Shown in pieces: positions 47,159 through 57,480 of a stretch of DNA of 64,000 nucleotides. Location: the NCBI GenBank assembly GCA_905221605.1, contig CAJNDS010002828.1, positions 67,501-131,500 on the forward strand. Reading direction: 5' to 3'. Origin of the DNA: Symbiodinium natans. Lineage: Eukaryota > Sar > Dinophyceae > Suessiales > Symbiodiniaceae. Below the pieces are notes generated by a model. That model made no database searches, had not been told where the DNA came from, and saw only the letters and a list, made by a program, of their open reading frames with translations. Every line of letters starts with the position of its first letter. Positions within the stretch are counted from its first letter, which is position 1. Both the position numbers and the translations under genes were made by a program.

Positions 47159-47385
47159 ACTTCTGGGCCTTGTTGGAAAGTTTGGGCAGCAGTTTAAGAG
47201 GCTTAACACTTGCTGGGCCTTTTGTGGAAGGTTTAGGCAGCAGTTAAGAAGCCTAATACTTGCTGGGCCTTTTCTGGAGGATTTGGGCAGCATTTTAAGA
47301 AGCGCAACGCTTGCTGGGCCTTCTCTGGAGGGTTTGGGCAGCAGTTTAAGAAGCGTAACACTGCTGGGCCTTCTGTGGAGCGTGT
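47159..47385. repeat. about 57-bp tandem repeat, four copies
   Basis: Units share TGCTGGGCCTT, a GTGGAGG/TGGAGG variant, TTTGGGCAGCAGTTTAAGA and an AGCGTAACACT-type end. About four imperfect copies occur in direct orientation. Confidence 0.88.
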
Positions 47386-47389
47386 AGCA

Positions 47390-49560
47390 CGCTAATAATG
47401 ATAAACACCAAATGGTCACTGGTACTACTGTTGCTGAAATTCCCAAAAACCAGTTCGACGCTCTCCTCCAGGCCTTCAAGCCTCCTAGGTTGGACACAAC
47501 CTCAAACTCGTTACCCCAGCTCCTTCAGAGTCTTCAACTCCTGCGGTTTCCTACACTTCAATCCGCTCTTAACAACACAGAGACTTTTGAAATTGGGTCA
47601 AGATAACGGAAAGAACGGCTTGAGCGCTAGCCGCTGCATGTGCATGAAAAATCAAAGGGAGCCACTCAAGCCGGGTCCTGTTTTCCAGGCCTAATTGGGC
47701 AACTCTTCAACTTTGAACAAGAAGATTGCCAGAGATCGTCTGAAGAGCGATACAACACGATGAACCCGCTTGCGACTGGGTTTTTTTCAAAAGCGGACGC
47801 CTTTTTACAACATCAGCAGCGTAGACCGTTCTTGTAGGTCTCTCAGCTGATCACCATGGGGCAGGAATATCAGTGGGGCGAACGCCTGATCACCGCTTCT
47901 GCTCCCATGCTACTTAGGATTCCCCCAAAAGCCTCAATTCCCAAAACGCACAGCCAAAATCCAAGGTAGCTGGCCTGGTGTCCTTCGACTTGGAGGAGTT
48001 GCCGTGAACCTCAGACGATGTTCGCTGCGTGACGCCGCGGAGGCTTCGTGGCATCGGGCACAGCAAGAAGCCTCTAAATGGGAGGACACGACGACACACA
48101 TTGACACGCGCCGCAAAATCAGACCTCCAAGTTGTAAGCAGCCCAAAAGTCTTTGGTTTGCCACTGAAGCCGAGGAGGTGAACCCAAAGTTCCCCACTCC
48201 ACCTCTCTGCGAGAAAGAATTCGTAAAACGTGCGTGAGATATTGATCGCGAATGCCACAATAGACTTGACCCGCTGCCTGCGTGAACGATTCCGCCGGCT
48301 TTGGTTTCGAATGGCTGAGGCAAAGGATGCATTCCAACATGGAGTTCCGGGCACTTATGAGCGCATATCTCCTTTCCCTTTTTCCACAGTCCTGGGCCAT
48401 GTTGCTTTTTTTTTTGACCATTGCCTCTTTACTACATCAGCAGCGCAGTAGGCCGTTCTTAGGGATCTCAATGCGAGAGGTGAAACGGAGCAGGTGCGCA
48501 AACCAAAGCAAACACACACCAAAACAAACACAAAACACAACCACCACCAGCAGCAACCCGAAGAACAGAGCACCAAAAGTCTACGTGTCCCCCGCGCTTA
48601 GAACTCGAAGTCGTCGCAGAAGTCCAGGTGTAATCGAGCAGCGCAGAGCATACGGTGAGGTACCAGGCACAGTGGCGACAAGGGAAGGTACCCAACATCC
48701 CAGAGGGAAAGCAAGGCCAGCACGCGCCCCATGGTGGTCAGCCAGTGGGGACTTGTTGGCAAGAACAATGCAAGACCAACCCAGGGCACCCCATGGTGGT
48801 CAGCCAGTGGGGCAGCTTCGAGCAACAGCCGACACAACCTGTGGCTTTATTATTGGAGCCCGGCCAAGGTCATAGTGCACAACTGAGCCCAGTTTGACCA
48901 CATACCCAAGCAGAAACAGGGGCCGCGGTCAGCAGGGCCTTTAACACTTTCCAGAGAGGGAGCCTGCATGAAGCAGCGGCTACCGATTCAGAGGGGAAAG
49001 ACAACCCGACAAGTCAAACCCTCACCAGAAGAAAAGCCAGCACGCGCCCTATGGTGGTCAGCCAGTGGGAACTTGATAGCAAGAACAGTGGATGCAAGAC
49101 CAGCCCAGGGCACCTATGAGCCAGTGAAGCAACCCCGAGCAACAGCCAACATAACTTGCACAGTAGTTGTTGTTAGAAGTTCAGACAACGCCCACTGCAA
49201 GACCTAACCCTAGTTGGGGGAGAGCGGGTAGAACGAGCCCTCTAGATCCCAAAGACCCTGCGGGAGGGGGACTAGGGGCAACAGCGTCCTACCCTGCATG
49301 CGATGGCCTTTTTCATGGGTGCTGCTCTGGGCGAGTTTAGCGATCAGGCCGGGCAGCCTCAGAATGGTTCTCCTCGTTCCCAAGAAGGAAACCAGCGAGT
49401 GGCAGCAGCAGTACAGCAATCCAACCTTAATCCGGCCCAGCACTTCATTGCCATGGACTCTTCCAATCCGGGTGTCTGCCATGCTGACTCCCGGCCGTAG
49501 TTGACGGATTAGTGACGGCTGTATTGCGGGACAACAGACAGGTTTGCGACAACTTCTTCT
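47390..49560. repeat. about 145-bp dispersed duplication, no gene
   Basis: The segment around 48700-48850 recurs at about 49030-49165. Shared strings include AGCCAGCACGCGCCC, TGGTGGTCAGCCAGTGGG, CAAGAACA and GAGCAACAGCC. Inside the first copy TGGTGGTCAGCCAGTGGGG is itself duplicated (near 48733 and 48793). A small plus frame at 49303-49500 (MAFFMGAALGEFSDQAGQPQ, 65 codons) has no recognisable family. Confidence 0.75.
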
Positions 49561-49595
49561 CATGGCATCTTGGGTTTTTTAACATGGTGTTCCCA

Positions 49596-50062
49596 GAAAT
49601 TCATTGCAGTTGTAGCACTTCACGTTGGCACGCTTGTCGTGCTTTGGGTCACTACCAGAGCCACCACCGCCCCCTTTTCCAGGGTCTTGAGTAGCGTTCC
49701 CCTTTCCACCTTTCTCTCCCTTCTTGTCATGCTTGTCCTTTCCTGAGCGACCTTTGTCCTTTCCCTTGTCCTTCCCTTTGTCCTTTCCTTTATCTTTCCC
49801 CTTGTCCTTCCCCTCGTCCTTCCCCTTTCCATCGCCCTTTGAAGTTCAGCGGATTCGCTATGTCGTTGTTGTTCCTGCGGTCTCGACCTCGCCCGGAATC
49901 AGCGAAGGTAAGGATCTTGATGTTCGCGTCGTAGAACTTGATCGCAGTCTCAAGCTCACTCAGAGAGTCAATCTTCGCATGCAACAAGATATACCTCTTC
50001 ACATCCGCATCAAGACCCTTCAACACAATCATGCTCTGATCCGCTTCACTCAATGCAAGGTG
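49596..50062 (-). pseudogene. inverted gag segment of the copia element
   Basis: On the minus strand this block reads LALSEADQSMIVLKGLDADV, then ELETAIKFYDANIKIL, a Lys/Gly/Arg-rich stretch, and finally VKCYNCNEF, the first half of a CCHC zinc knuckle. The frame changes at least once inside the low-complexity stretch. The second half of the knuckle (GHYSNRCPE) lies on the plus strand immediately to the right at about 50063. The block is therefore inverted relative to the rest of the element. Confidence 0.85.
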
Positions 50063-51060
50063 GGGCACTATTCAAACCGATGCCCTGAGAAAGCGGCCAA
50101 AGGTGTGGCGGCAGCAGCGACGCTTCTCGAACCGCAATTGGCGGCCTTGACCTTGGAGGGCCCGCGCCTGTTTGCAGCGGCAGTTGGTTGCGAGTTCTTT
50201 GATATCGCTCAGGAAGATTCCGACAATGAGTCGAGCTTGAGCGATGGTGATTGGGAAGCCTTGGAAGGTCGTGGTTGTTGGAGAGTTCAGAGGCCACAGT
50301 TGAGCTTGGAACCTCGCAGCTTGGAAGCCTAGAGACCCCCGTTGAGCTTGAGAAGGCCCCAGTTGAGCTTGGAACGTCGCAGCTTGGAAGCCTAGAGACC
50401 CCCGTTGAGCTTGAGAAGGCCCCAGTTGAGCTTGGAACGTCGCAGCTTGGAAGCCTAGGGACCCCCGTTGAGCTTGAGAAGGCCCCAGTTGAGCTTGGAA
50501 CGTCGCAGCTTGGAAGCCTAGAGACCCCCGTTGAGCTTGAGAAGGCCCCGTCGACGCTTGGTGAGCATGGATTGAGTGAATTTTATTTTCATGACATGAG
50601 TATGGCAGCCCCGCATGTGACACATGGTAGCAGCTCTGAAGCCATGGACTGGTGGTTGCTGGACTCCGGAGCGTCGACGCACCTGATCAGCGAGGAGACA
50701 CTGCAGCATGTGCAAGTGCTGAGCCTGAGTGAGCATGTTGGTAGAGATTGTGTGACTGCCACGGGTGCTTCCATAGGGGTTCAGAAGAGTGCTGTGGTTC
50801 GCGTTTGCTTTGCCGTTGAGAGATCCAGTCCTATCGTCGTTGAGTTCGAAGCCCTGGTTGCACCTGTGCGATTTAATCTCCTGAGCCTAGGACGACTCCT
50901 GAATAGGAATTGGACAGTCTCTTTTGCCCCCCATCTCCACGTGCAAGCTGGTGGTTTTAAATTTAAGGCTGTGTGGTCCAACAACTGTTGCTGGTTGCAA
51001 AGTCATGCGGTGGCACGGGCCTGTTTGGTGTCTCAAGAACAGAGCGCAGCGCAGCAGATT
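50063..51060 (+). pseudogene. copia gag end and aspartic protease
   Basis: Begins with the second half of a zinc knuckle, GHYSNRCPEKAAKG, in frame 2 up to a stop at 50332. The protease lies in frame 1 from 50251: MDWWLLDSGASTHLI is the copia-type active site (catalytic Asp in DSGA), followed by the VRFNLLSLGRLL strand typical of these proteases. A 21-residue repeat lies between gag and protease. The frame is lost near 51060, where the next domain continues in frame 2. Confidence 0.85.
50298..50549 (+). repeat. 63-bp in-frame tandem repeat between gag and protease
   Basis: Four nearly identical 63-bp units, each encoding 21 residues of the form VELGTSQLGSLETPVELEKAP. The units differ by only a few bases (for example SLG for SLE in one copy), which indicates recent expansion. 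Confidence 0.93.
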
Positions 51061-52942
51061 GCAGACCCCTCGTGTACGAGGCCTTCCGCAGCCCGAGAAG
51101 ATGGCCTCCTCCAGCGAAAGCGAAGTGGAATGGCGCATGGAAGGGAAGGACAAAGGGAAGCTGGTCCGGAGAGTCGTTGCGACTCAAGCGGCCTCAATCT
51201 CGGTGGGAGAAGAGGACTTCGAGGAGAGCACCCGGTTGGCCACAGCTACGTCCACGGAGACAGAGGGCGCAATCCTTTTGGTGCCCGCGGATGCCGAGTC
51301 CCAGGTGGTGTTGAAGCCGGGCGAGATCGAGACCCCAGGACCCGCCAAAGTTCCTCAGCAGAAGCCCATGCCAAAGAAGCCGAAAGTGAAGAAGATGCCC
51401 CAGAAGCCCCTCGTGAAGAGAATGCCAAAGGCAGCGAGCTCTTCGTCGACAAAGAGGACCCCCGTGAAGCTGGTGCCTCGTTCCGATCGCCAGCAGCCGT
51501 GGTTGACGTTGTGGAGTGCAAGTTCAAGGGCAGTGAAGAAGCAGAAGCTCAAGGAAAGCCGCATGACGTCAGCTGCAAAGTCCGATTTGAACCGCTTTCG
51601 CAAGGAGAAGAAGGGCCCAGAGAGACGGACGCTGGAGGAGCACCTCAGCAAAAGTCTTGATGTGCTTGATGGTTGTGCTTGCGCTTGTGATGTTGGCATG
51701 AGTGGCATGGTTGGCATGAGTGGCATGGTTGGCATGAGTGGCATGGTTGAGCATGTGTGTGTTGGTGAGCTTGATCAGGAGAAAGCACCGGCCCCAGACG
51801 GCGACCAGGCGTGGTTGCTGCGTGGTGATCAGGAGTTGCTTCACCAGGAGTTGTGGGGAAAGGTTCACCGTGAGCATGTGTTGCGAAGTCATGTTCCTTT
51901 TAATTCCAGCTGTGAGCATTGCGTGCGTGGTAGAGGTCTTGAACCAGCTAGGAAAATCGAGAGGGATTCCGGAGAGGGAGCCCAAAAGGAGGTTCAGATC
52001 GACAAGTTCTTCTACAAGGGGATTTGGTTCCTGGTGTTGGTGCTTGTTGGTTGCTTTGCCATCGGAACAGTGATGTACCGTGAAGTTTCAGGACCGCGTG
52101 GAGCAGCAGCGCGTGAGGTGATGCTTGGAGAGATGTCGGCGTGGGGACGTAGTGTTGGCTTGGTTGGAGTTGAAGCGCGTGACTTGTCGGTTTGCGTGAA
52201 GTCGGATCTTGAGGGGGTGGTGAAGAACCTTGCTCAGGGTTTCGCTGATACCATGACCGTTGGTGCGGTTGAGGTGTCTGATGTTCCGGTTGGTCGGCAC
52301 GCCCCGGTCGCAGAGAGGGCCATCCGAACACTGAAGGAAAACGCGAACACGTTGTGCGCCGGATTGGAGCAAGTTGGCCTAGAGCCATGTGGCAGAGGAG
52401 TCAGCTTTCTTCTCTCTCACTGTGCTCAGGCACACAACCGCTACCAAATCCAGCCTGGATCGGCAATGACTCCTGAACAACGTAGTTTAAGAACTATGAG
52501 GCAGCCTCGGGCGATATACGTCTGGGGAGCGTCAATCTTGGCCACACCTCCGCCGAGTCTACGACAATTCATCACGGGCAGATATGGACAGGCTGCCTAC
52601 TTAGGCCCTGAAGTCGCGGGTGGCAGCCATCTGGTGCAGTTCCGACTGAAGGATGGTTCGTTGAAGATTGCCCGGTCAGCCCGAATCAGGATGTTGGTGC
52701 CCATGACCTTTGAGTTGTCAGCCTTGCGTGGTATTTGCCGTATGTTGCCCGAGCGTGCTGGTGACGTTGTGCGTGGCTTGCCAGCGGTTGATCAAGGGAA
52801 CATGCGTGATCTTCCAATCCCAAACACCGAGACTCGCGGACCGCCAGCATCGTGTAGTAAGTTAACGCTTTTGCTTGTGATTCTTGGGGTTGGGGGTCTT
52901 GCCCAGGTTGGTAGGAACTCGAAGGACTCGAAGGGGGAGTGA
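51060..52942 (+). CDS. copia integrase region
   Basis: Frame 2, continuing from the protease after a frame change. An acidic then Lys/Pro-rich linker (KMPQKPLVKRMPK) includes a short repeat of GMSGMV (three copies, about 51695-51745). The integrase zinc-binding HHCC follows: HREHVLRSH and CEHC (about 51860-51925). The catalytic core is recognisable but altered: QIDKFF for the first Asp, VKSDLEGV for the second, and HAPVAERAIRTLKENANTL around the third acidic residue. A hydrophobic WFLVLVLVGCFAIGTV lies after the first Asp where the core beta strands belong. The frame ends at 52942 just before the RT-linked part should start. Confidence 0.82.
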
Positions 52943-53207
52943 AGGTTCAGGTTGACAGCCGGGTTTTCCTTGCCATGCTTGTCCCCAGGCGGTTTTCCTA
53001 CAGAAGGCGAGTTGGAGTTCCCTAATGAGTCTTGACTTGCTGCGATCCAAAGCCCACACGTGAAAGAAGGAGAGAAACACTCTTGTGTGGCGTTCTGCAA
53101 AGCAAGATTGTCAGACAGTTTATGCAGCTTGAGGCATGTCACTTGCAACAGCCATTGTGGTGTGTACTTCTTTTGAAGCCTGAAGTGTCGCGGTCCAGTC
53201 CGTCCAG

Positions 53208-53296
53208 TCTAGGGCTTTTAGGGTTTAGGGCCTAATTTGGCTGAGCGTTTTAGGTTTGTTTTAGGGCGTTTAGGGTTTAGAGTTTAGGGTTTGGGT
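53208..53296 (+). repeat. interstitial telomere-like TTTAGGG cluster 1
   Basis: Several imperfect TTTAGGG units in about 90 bp. TTTAGGG is the plant- and dinoflagellate-type telomere repeat. Confidence 0.85.
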
Positions 53297-53587
53297 GGTG
53301 ATCAGTTCTTGGGCGGGGAAGGCTTCGCGACCAAACCGCTGCAACATTCTACAAAGACCCCGCAGGGCCGCCTGCGCCAAATGACACCAAGAACTTAAAA
53401 TGCTCACGGTTCGCCCCGCAGAATGGTTTCTTGTGGCAAGGGCCTTGGAGGTGTAAAAATTCGCTGAGAACCACAAAAAACGAACGGATTTGTTGTTGAG
53501 TCACCTGAATTGTGTCTTTCAATGCACTTTCCAACCTTTTTGAGGTCGTCAACGCTTGTCCGAGTGCCTCCGAGCCCCTCCGCTTCC

Positions 53588-53758
53588 CAGCCGGTTCTCC
53601 TCCGGTTCCTCCGATTCTTCCTCCGGTTCTCCTCCGGTTCCTCCGGTTCTTCCTCCGGTTCTCCTCCGATTCCTCCGGTTCTTCCTCCGGTTCTCCTCCG
53701 GTTCCTCCGGTTCTCCTCCGGTTCATCCGGTTCTTCCTCCGGTTTTCCTCCGGTTCTT
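53588..53758. repeat. CCTCCGGTTCTTCCTCCGGTT minisatellite
   Basis: A compound array of CTCCGGTTC units in 9-, 12- and 15-bp steps, about 170 bp long. Confidence 0.9.
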
Positions 53759-53831
53759 CTGAGCTTGAGGTGATAAAGCTGGATGTCAGGCTGGTTTGTC
53801 GCAAAATCTTTGTGGAACAACAAATTCTTTC

Positions 53832-53901
53832 ACAAACCACTCAAAACCACTCAAAACCATTCGAAACCGTTCGAAACCATTCGAAACCATGGGAAACCAT
53901 A
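53832..53901. repeat. decamer array CATTCGAAAC
   Basis: About seven imperfect 10-bp units moving from CACTCAAAAC to CATTCGAAAC. Confidence 0.88.
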
Positions 53902-54002
53902 GCATTTTAGGAATCCTGTTCACCTTGCGGTTTTTGGTGCCCCGTGTCCGAACTTTGCACCTGGGTCCTCAGACTGGCTGCGAGGGTCAAGTTTCAGAAG
54001 AG

Positions 54003-54022
54003 ATTTAGGGTTTAGGGTTTAG
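54003..54022 (+). repeat. interstitial telomere-like TTTAGGG cluster 2
   Basis: Two complete TTTAGGG units and part of a third, in the same orientation as cluster 1. Confidence 0.85.
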
Positions 54023-54527
54023 GCTCCCTGAAAAATCTCAAGTCCGGATCACCAAGCTTCTTCCAAAAACCCGACCTTAAGTTTTGGCTCAACCTTATGA
54101 GGCTGAAAATGGCATTCTTTTCTATGGGGTTCTTGAGCTGGAATGTCCCAGCTAAGCCGTTTCCCTGCAATTTCCTGCTTTGAACTCGAACAACAATCCG
54201 ACGATCCCTGATTTGTCCGCGGGACTACAGTGGGTTGGCGTGTCCAGCTGTGCTTGGACCTACGAAACCAGCTGTGGAAATGCAACAAGCTCTGCTTGTC
54301 GTGGTGCCCATTGTCCTCATTCAGAATGCTATAGTCAGCGCCCCTCTCCTCACTACCCTTCGGTTTTTATTTCCATGCCGTCCCACCTACAGGGTGAGTC
54401 GAGATGGCAGAGGCGTGTGTGCTTTTGATGGTGGTAGGTCTTTTCAGACTGGACCGCCGGAAGCGTTAACTTACTAGCATCGTGGGTCGAGGAAAATGGC
54501 AGGACCCCGAGGTGTCGAGCGTGTCGA

Positions 54528-57404
54528 TTGAGGGGTGTTCCGGCGGACAAGGCATGGCACACTCAGAAGTGTCGTGACAGATACGCTGCGTACGTGAAGA
54601 GCTCTTTTGATCCGAATCAGGTTGTGCTTGAAGATGCCCAGCATGAGTTGGAGATCGAAGGAGTCGAGCTTGATCTTGGTTCGCGTGCTTTTGGTGAGCT
54701 TGACGTCGGGTTGGAGTTGCCTGATGATGTGCAGGATTATGAACCGACTGAAGATGAGGGAGAGCGAGGCCTCGGTGAGTCCTTCTTGCCTGAAGGGGTG
54801 CTTGAGGGTGAACTTCGTCCCGGAGACTCTGTTGGAGTTGAACCTGCAGCTTCAGAAGAGGCTGACTTCATGGAAGTTGAGCCAGAAAGCCTGGATCGGG
54901 TGCCAGAGCCAGAGTCCGATGCCATGGTCAACAACGTCTTGTTCCGTGAGTCGTTGGGTTTCGCCGCTGTTGCAAATCCCAGTACCGGAGGACAGACAGT
55001 GAAGCTTGGTGGTGAGACTCTTGTGGTTGAAATGCCCTCGTCTTCCAAGGATGATGTCACCGGACATGCATTGGACCTTGGTCTGACATACGAAGGCATG
55101 TTGCGTGAGTTGAGTGCGCTTGAGTCCCTCGCAGTCGGTGATGTGATTTGGCATGTGGATCCGAAGCAGAAAGTGATATCCACAAGATGGGTGTCAAATG
55201 CAAAGCTGGAGCGGGTTGACGGCAAAGAAAGATCACTGGTTCGTTGTCGGGTTGTTGCGCGTGATTTCGCCCAGGGAGCAACGGCTGCTCAGCTTGGCAT
55301 TTCTGCGGCGACCAGCTCAGCCGAGGCATTGAGGACCTTCCTCTTTTATGCCGGCTCGAAGAGGCAGAACGTCGTAGGCCTCGACGTCAGTACGGCGTTC
55401 TTGTTCGCAGAGTTAGAAGAAGAAGACGGCACGGTGGTGGTGCGGCTCCCTGCTGGAGTTACCGGTCCCAATGGACGCTCTGGGTTCATGCGACTTCGCA
55501 AGGCTCTTTATGGGTTGAGAGCCGCGGCCCAGACCTGGGCTCGTCATCTCGCAAAGCTCCTCAAGCGCCTCTGCGACCTCACTCCATGTGAAACAGAGCC
55601 ATGCCTCTTCTCAGGTGTGGTTCTCGGTGGACAGAGGGTGGCAGTGTTGTGCTACGTAGACGATCTCCTCATCAGTGGCGACAGCGACGAGGCCATCTAC
55701 TACGTGGTGGAGAAGCTTAAGAGCGCGGTGAAGATCAAGGTGACCGCTGACTTGGATCGTGATCAGCAAATCACGTTTCTTGGTCGTCAAATCACCAGGA
55801 AGAAGGGCGAGGACTCTTTGGTGATTGGCATGGCAGGCGAGTACTACCAGGAGATCTATGAGGGTTTTGGACTTGGGAAGAGTCCGAAGTCTTGCCCGAC
55901 GCCGCCGAATCTTCGAGAACTTTACGACAGAGAAGAAGAAGTCTTGGAACGGGAGTTGAGCTCAGAAGCTGCTGCTCGATATCGCTCTACGCTGGGACGC
56001 CTTTCATGGTTGGCCATGACGCGCGTGGATCTAGCATATTATGTTTCCATGCTAGCTCGAGGCCAGGCCAGTCCACGTGAGAAGCATGAACGTGCGATGC
56101 GGATGGTATTACGGTATCTTCGGCATGTTCAGGACTTTCGACAAATCGTCCATCCAGTTGATGAACGGAGCCTTCGGTTGGATTGCTACGTGGATGCGTC
56201 ATGGGGCAGTGAGAGGAGCGTTGATCGCAAGAGTGTGAGCGGTGGTTGCATCATGCTTGGTGGTTTCTGCTTGAAAGCGTGGTCACGGCTTCAACAAGCT
56301 GTCGCTCTTAGCTCAGCAGAGTCGGAGTTGTACGGATTGGTTGAGGGAGCAAAGGAATCACTTTCAATCCGAAGGGCAATTTCCCACGTGTTTGGATGGG
56401 AGGAGTTGTGCGCACCGCACCTCTTTTGCGACTCCGAGGCCGCCGTTGCCATCAGCAGGGCTGACGGCTTGAGGCGTGTCAGACATATAGATCTGAGAGC
56501 ATGCTTTATACAAGATCAGCTCCGACAGCGACTTCTCTTCATCTTCGGAGTGCGAGGAGCCTCCAACGTCGCCGACCTCTTCACAAAATCGTTAGATGCC
56601 CGGACTACGTTGAAACACATGTTGAGCCTTGGTTTGTCCGAAGTCACTGTTGCAGCTTGCGTTGGTGAGTTGGCGTGTTTCGTTGGCTTGCTTGGTGCTG
56701 CTGTGGCTGGCAAGGATCATGTATCTCTTGCAGATCGGTATCGTTTGATGGAGTTTGCCAAGTGGTTGGTGGTTGAGTTCTGTGCGCCTCCCATGTCGAG
56801 CATGTTGGCTGCGTCGCGAGCGTGCTCCTGGGTTGGTGTGTTGACTGTCAGTGAGGCAGATGACGGCGGAGACCCGGCCACTACAGCGCAGCTTCAACAG
56901 ATCTGCACTCTCCACATCCGCAGGGGGGGTTTCGTCTACTTGTGGGCTAGTACTCCGTGCACCGGTGGTTGTCTGTACCAGCATCTACATGCACGTGATC
57001 CAGCCTACAGACGCGGTCGCTTGGCACGGCACTGGTCGCTACACAGGAAGCTGTGGAAGGCTTTTATGTCGCTGTGTGACTACGTCCATGCTTGGTCGAT
57101 CGAGTGGCCCCGAGCCTGTGCTTACTGGTCATGGAACCAGACTATCCGTTTTCTGCAGTCGCGACCGTACATGTTGCACGATGTGTTGGTTGACGGTTGC
57201 TCGCTTGGCATGCGTGGTCGAGATGGCGAGTTGATCTACAAACGTTGGCGTGTCATCACGACGATGGAGTCGGTTGCTCGCAGCTTGTCGGTCTTTCGGT
57301 GCCCAGGTGATGGTCATCCACATTCCGCCAACTTCGATCTCAAGAATACCCAACACTACCCGGAGAAGTTGACGAACGCTTCCTTGCACGCGTTAAACGC
57401 ATGA
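54528..57404 (+). CDS. copia reverse transcriptase/RNase H with C-terminal extension
   Basis: An intact 958-codon frame. The first ~200 residues are an acidic linker. The reverse transcriptase follows: VRCRVVARDFAQG, VVGLDVSTAFLFAEL, KALYGLRAAAQTW and the catalytic YVDDLLIS (YVDD at residues 376-379). RNase H is complete in motif terms: CYVDASWGS (Asp 552), SSAESELYGL (about 595), CDSEAAVAIS (about 634), RHIDLRACFI (about 652) and the NVADLFTKSL end (about 684). About 270 residues then follow that ordinary copia pol lacks, with VVEFCAPP (748-755), LWASTPCTGGC (805-815), EWPRACAYW (859-867) and DGCSLGM (889-895), ending H....YPEKL. Motif order resembles a Rossmann methyltransferase, but that is inference. 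The start is the first Met of the open frame; the true polyprotein would enter from upstream. Confidence 0.93.
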   Translation: MRGVPADKAWHTQKCRDRYAAYVKSSFDPNQVVLEDAQHELEIEGVELDLGSRAFGELDVGLELPDDVQDYEPTEDEGERGLGESFLPEGVLEGELRPGDSVGVEPAASEEADFMEVEPESLDRVPEPESDAMVNNVLFRESLGFAAVANPSTGGQTVKLGGETLVVEMPSSSKDDVTGHALDLGLTYEGMLRELSALESLAVGDVIWHVDPKQKVISTRWVSNAKLERVDGKERSLVRCRVVARDFAQGATAAQLGISAATSSAEALRTFLFYAGSKRQNVVGLDVSTAFLFAELEEEDGTVVVRLPAGVTGPNGRSGFMRLRKALYGLRAAAQTWARHLAKLLKRLCDLTPCETEPCLFSGVVLGGQRVAVLCYVDDLLISGDSDEAIYYVVEKLKSAVKIKVTADLDRDQQITFLGRQITRKKGEDSLVIGMAGEYYQEIYEGFGLGKSPKSCPTPPNLRELYDREEEVLERELSSEAAARYRSTLGRLSWLAMTRVDLAYYVSMLARGQASPREKHERAMRMVLRYLRHVQDFRQIVHPVDERSLRLDCYVDASWGSERSVDRKSVSGGCIMLGGFCLKAWSRLQQAVALSSAESELYGLVEGAKESLSIRRAISHVFGWEELCAPHLFCDSEAAVAISRADGLRRVRHIDLRACFIQDQLRQRLLFIFGVRGASNVADLFTKSLDARTTLKHMLSLGLSEVTVAACVGELACFVGLLGAAVAGKDHVSLADRYRLMEFAKWLVVEFCAPPMSSMLAASRACSWVGVLTVSEADDGGDPATTAQLQQICTLHIRRGGFVYLWASTPCTGGCLYQHLHARDPAYRRGRLARHWSLHRKLWKAFMSLCDYVHAWSIEWPRACAYWSWNQTIRFLQSRPYMLHDVLVDGCSLGMRGRDGELIYKRWRVITTMESVARSLSVFRCPGDGHPHSANFDLKNTQHYPEKLTNASLHALNA

Positions 57405-57480
57405 CACCGCGAGATTTGCTCAAAGTCTTTTCCTCTTTTTACTTTGCCTTCGGTACGGTGTATAGAACATAGGACGTGCC

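Larger units (their letters stand above)
52943..54500. other. non-coding block interrupting pol
   Basis: Between the integrase stop and the RT frame there is no retrotransposon coding sequence. The block holds telomere-like TTTAGGG islands at 53208-53296 and 54003-54022, a CCTCCGGTTCTT minisatellite at about 53588-53758, and a decamer array at 53832-53901. A Glu/Pro/Asn/Arg repeat frame on the minus strand is a product of the minisatellite. Confidence 0.75.

Noticed and set aside
47159-47385. Regularly spaced repeats suggestive of a CRISPR array
   Set aside because: The units are contiguous and imperfect with no unique spacers, in a eukaryotic context; a simple tandem repeat.
53349-53840. 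163-codon minus ORF of Glu/Pro/Asn/Arg repeats
   Set aside because: It is the translation of a CCTCCGGTTCTT minisatellite in the inserted block, with no other support.
54068-54082. TTTTGGCTCAA as another spliced-leader relic
   Set aside because: It matches only 11 bases, is not followed by G, and is not repeated elsewhere; consistent with chance.
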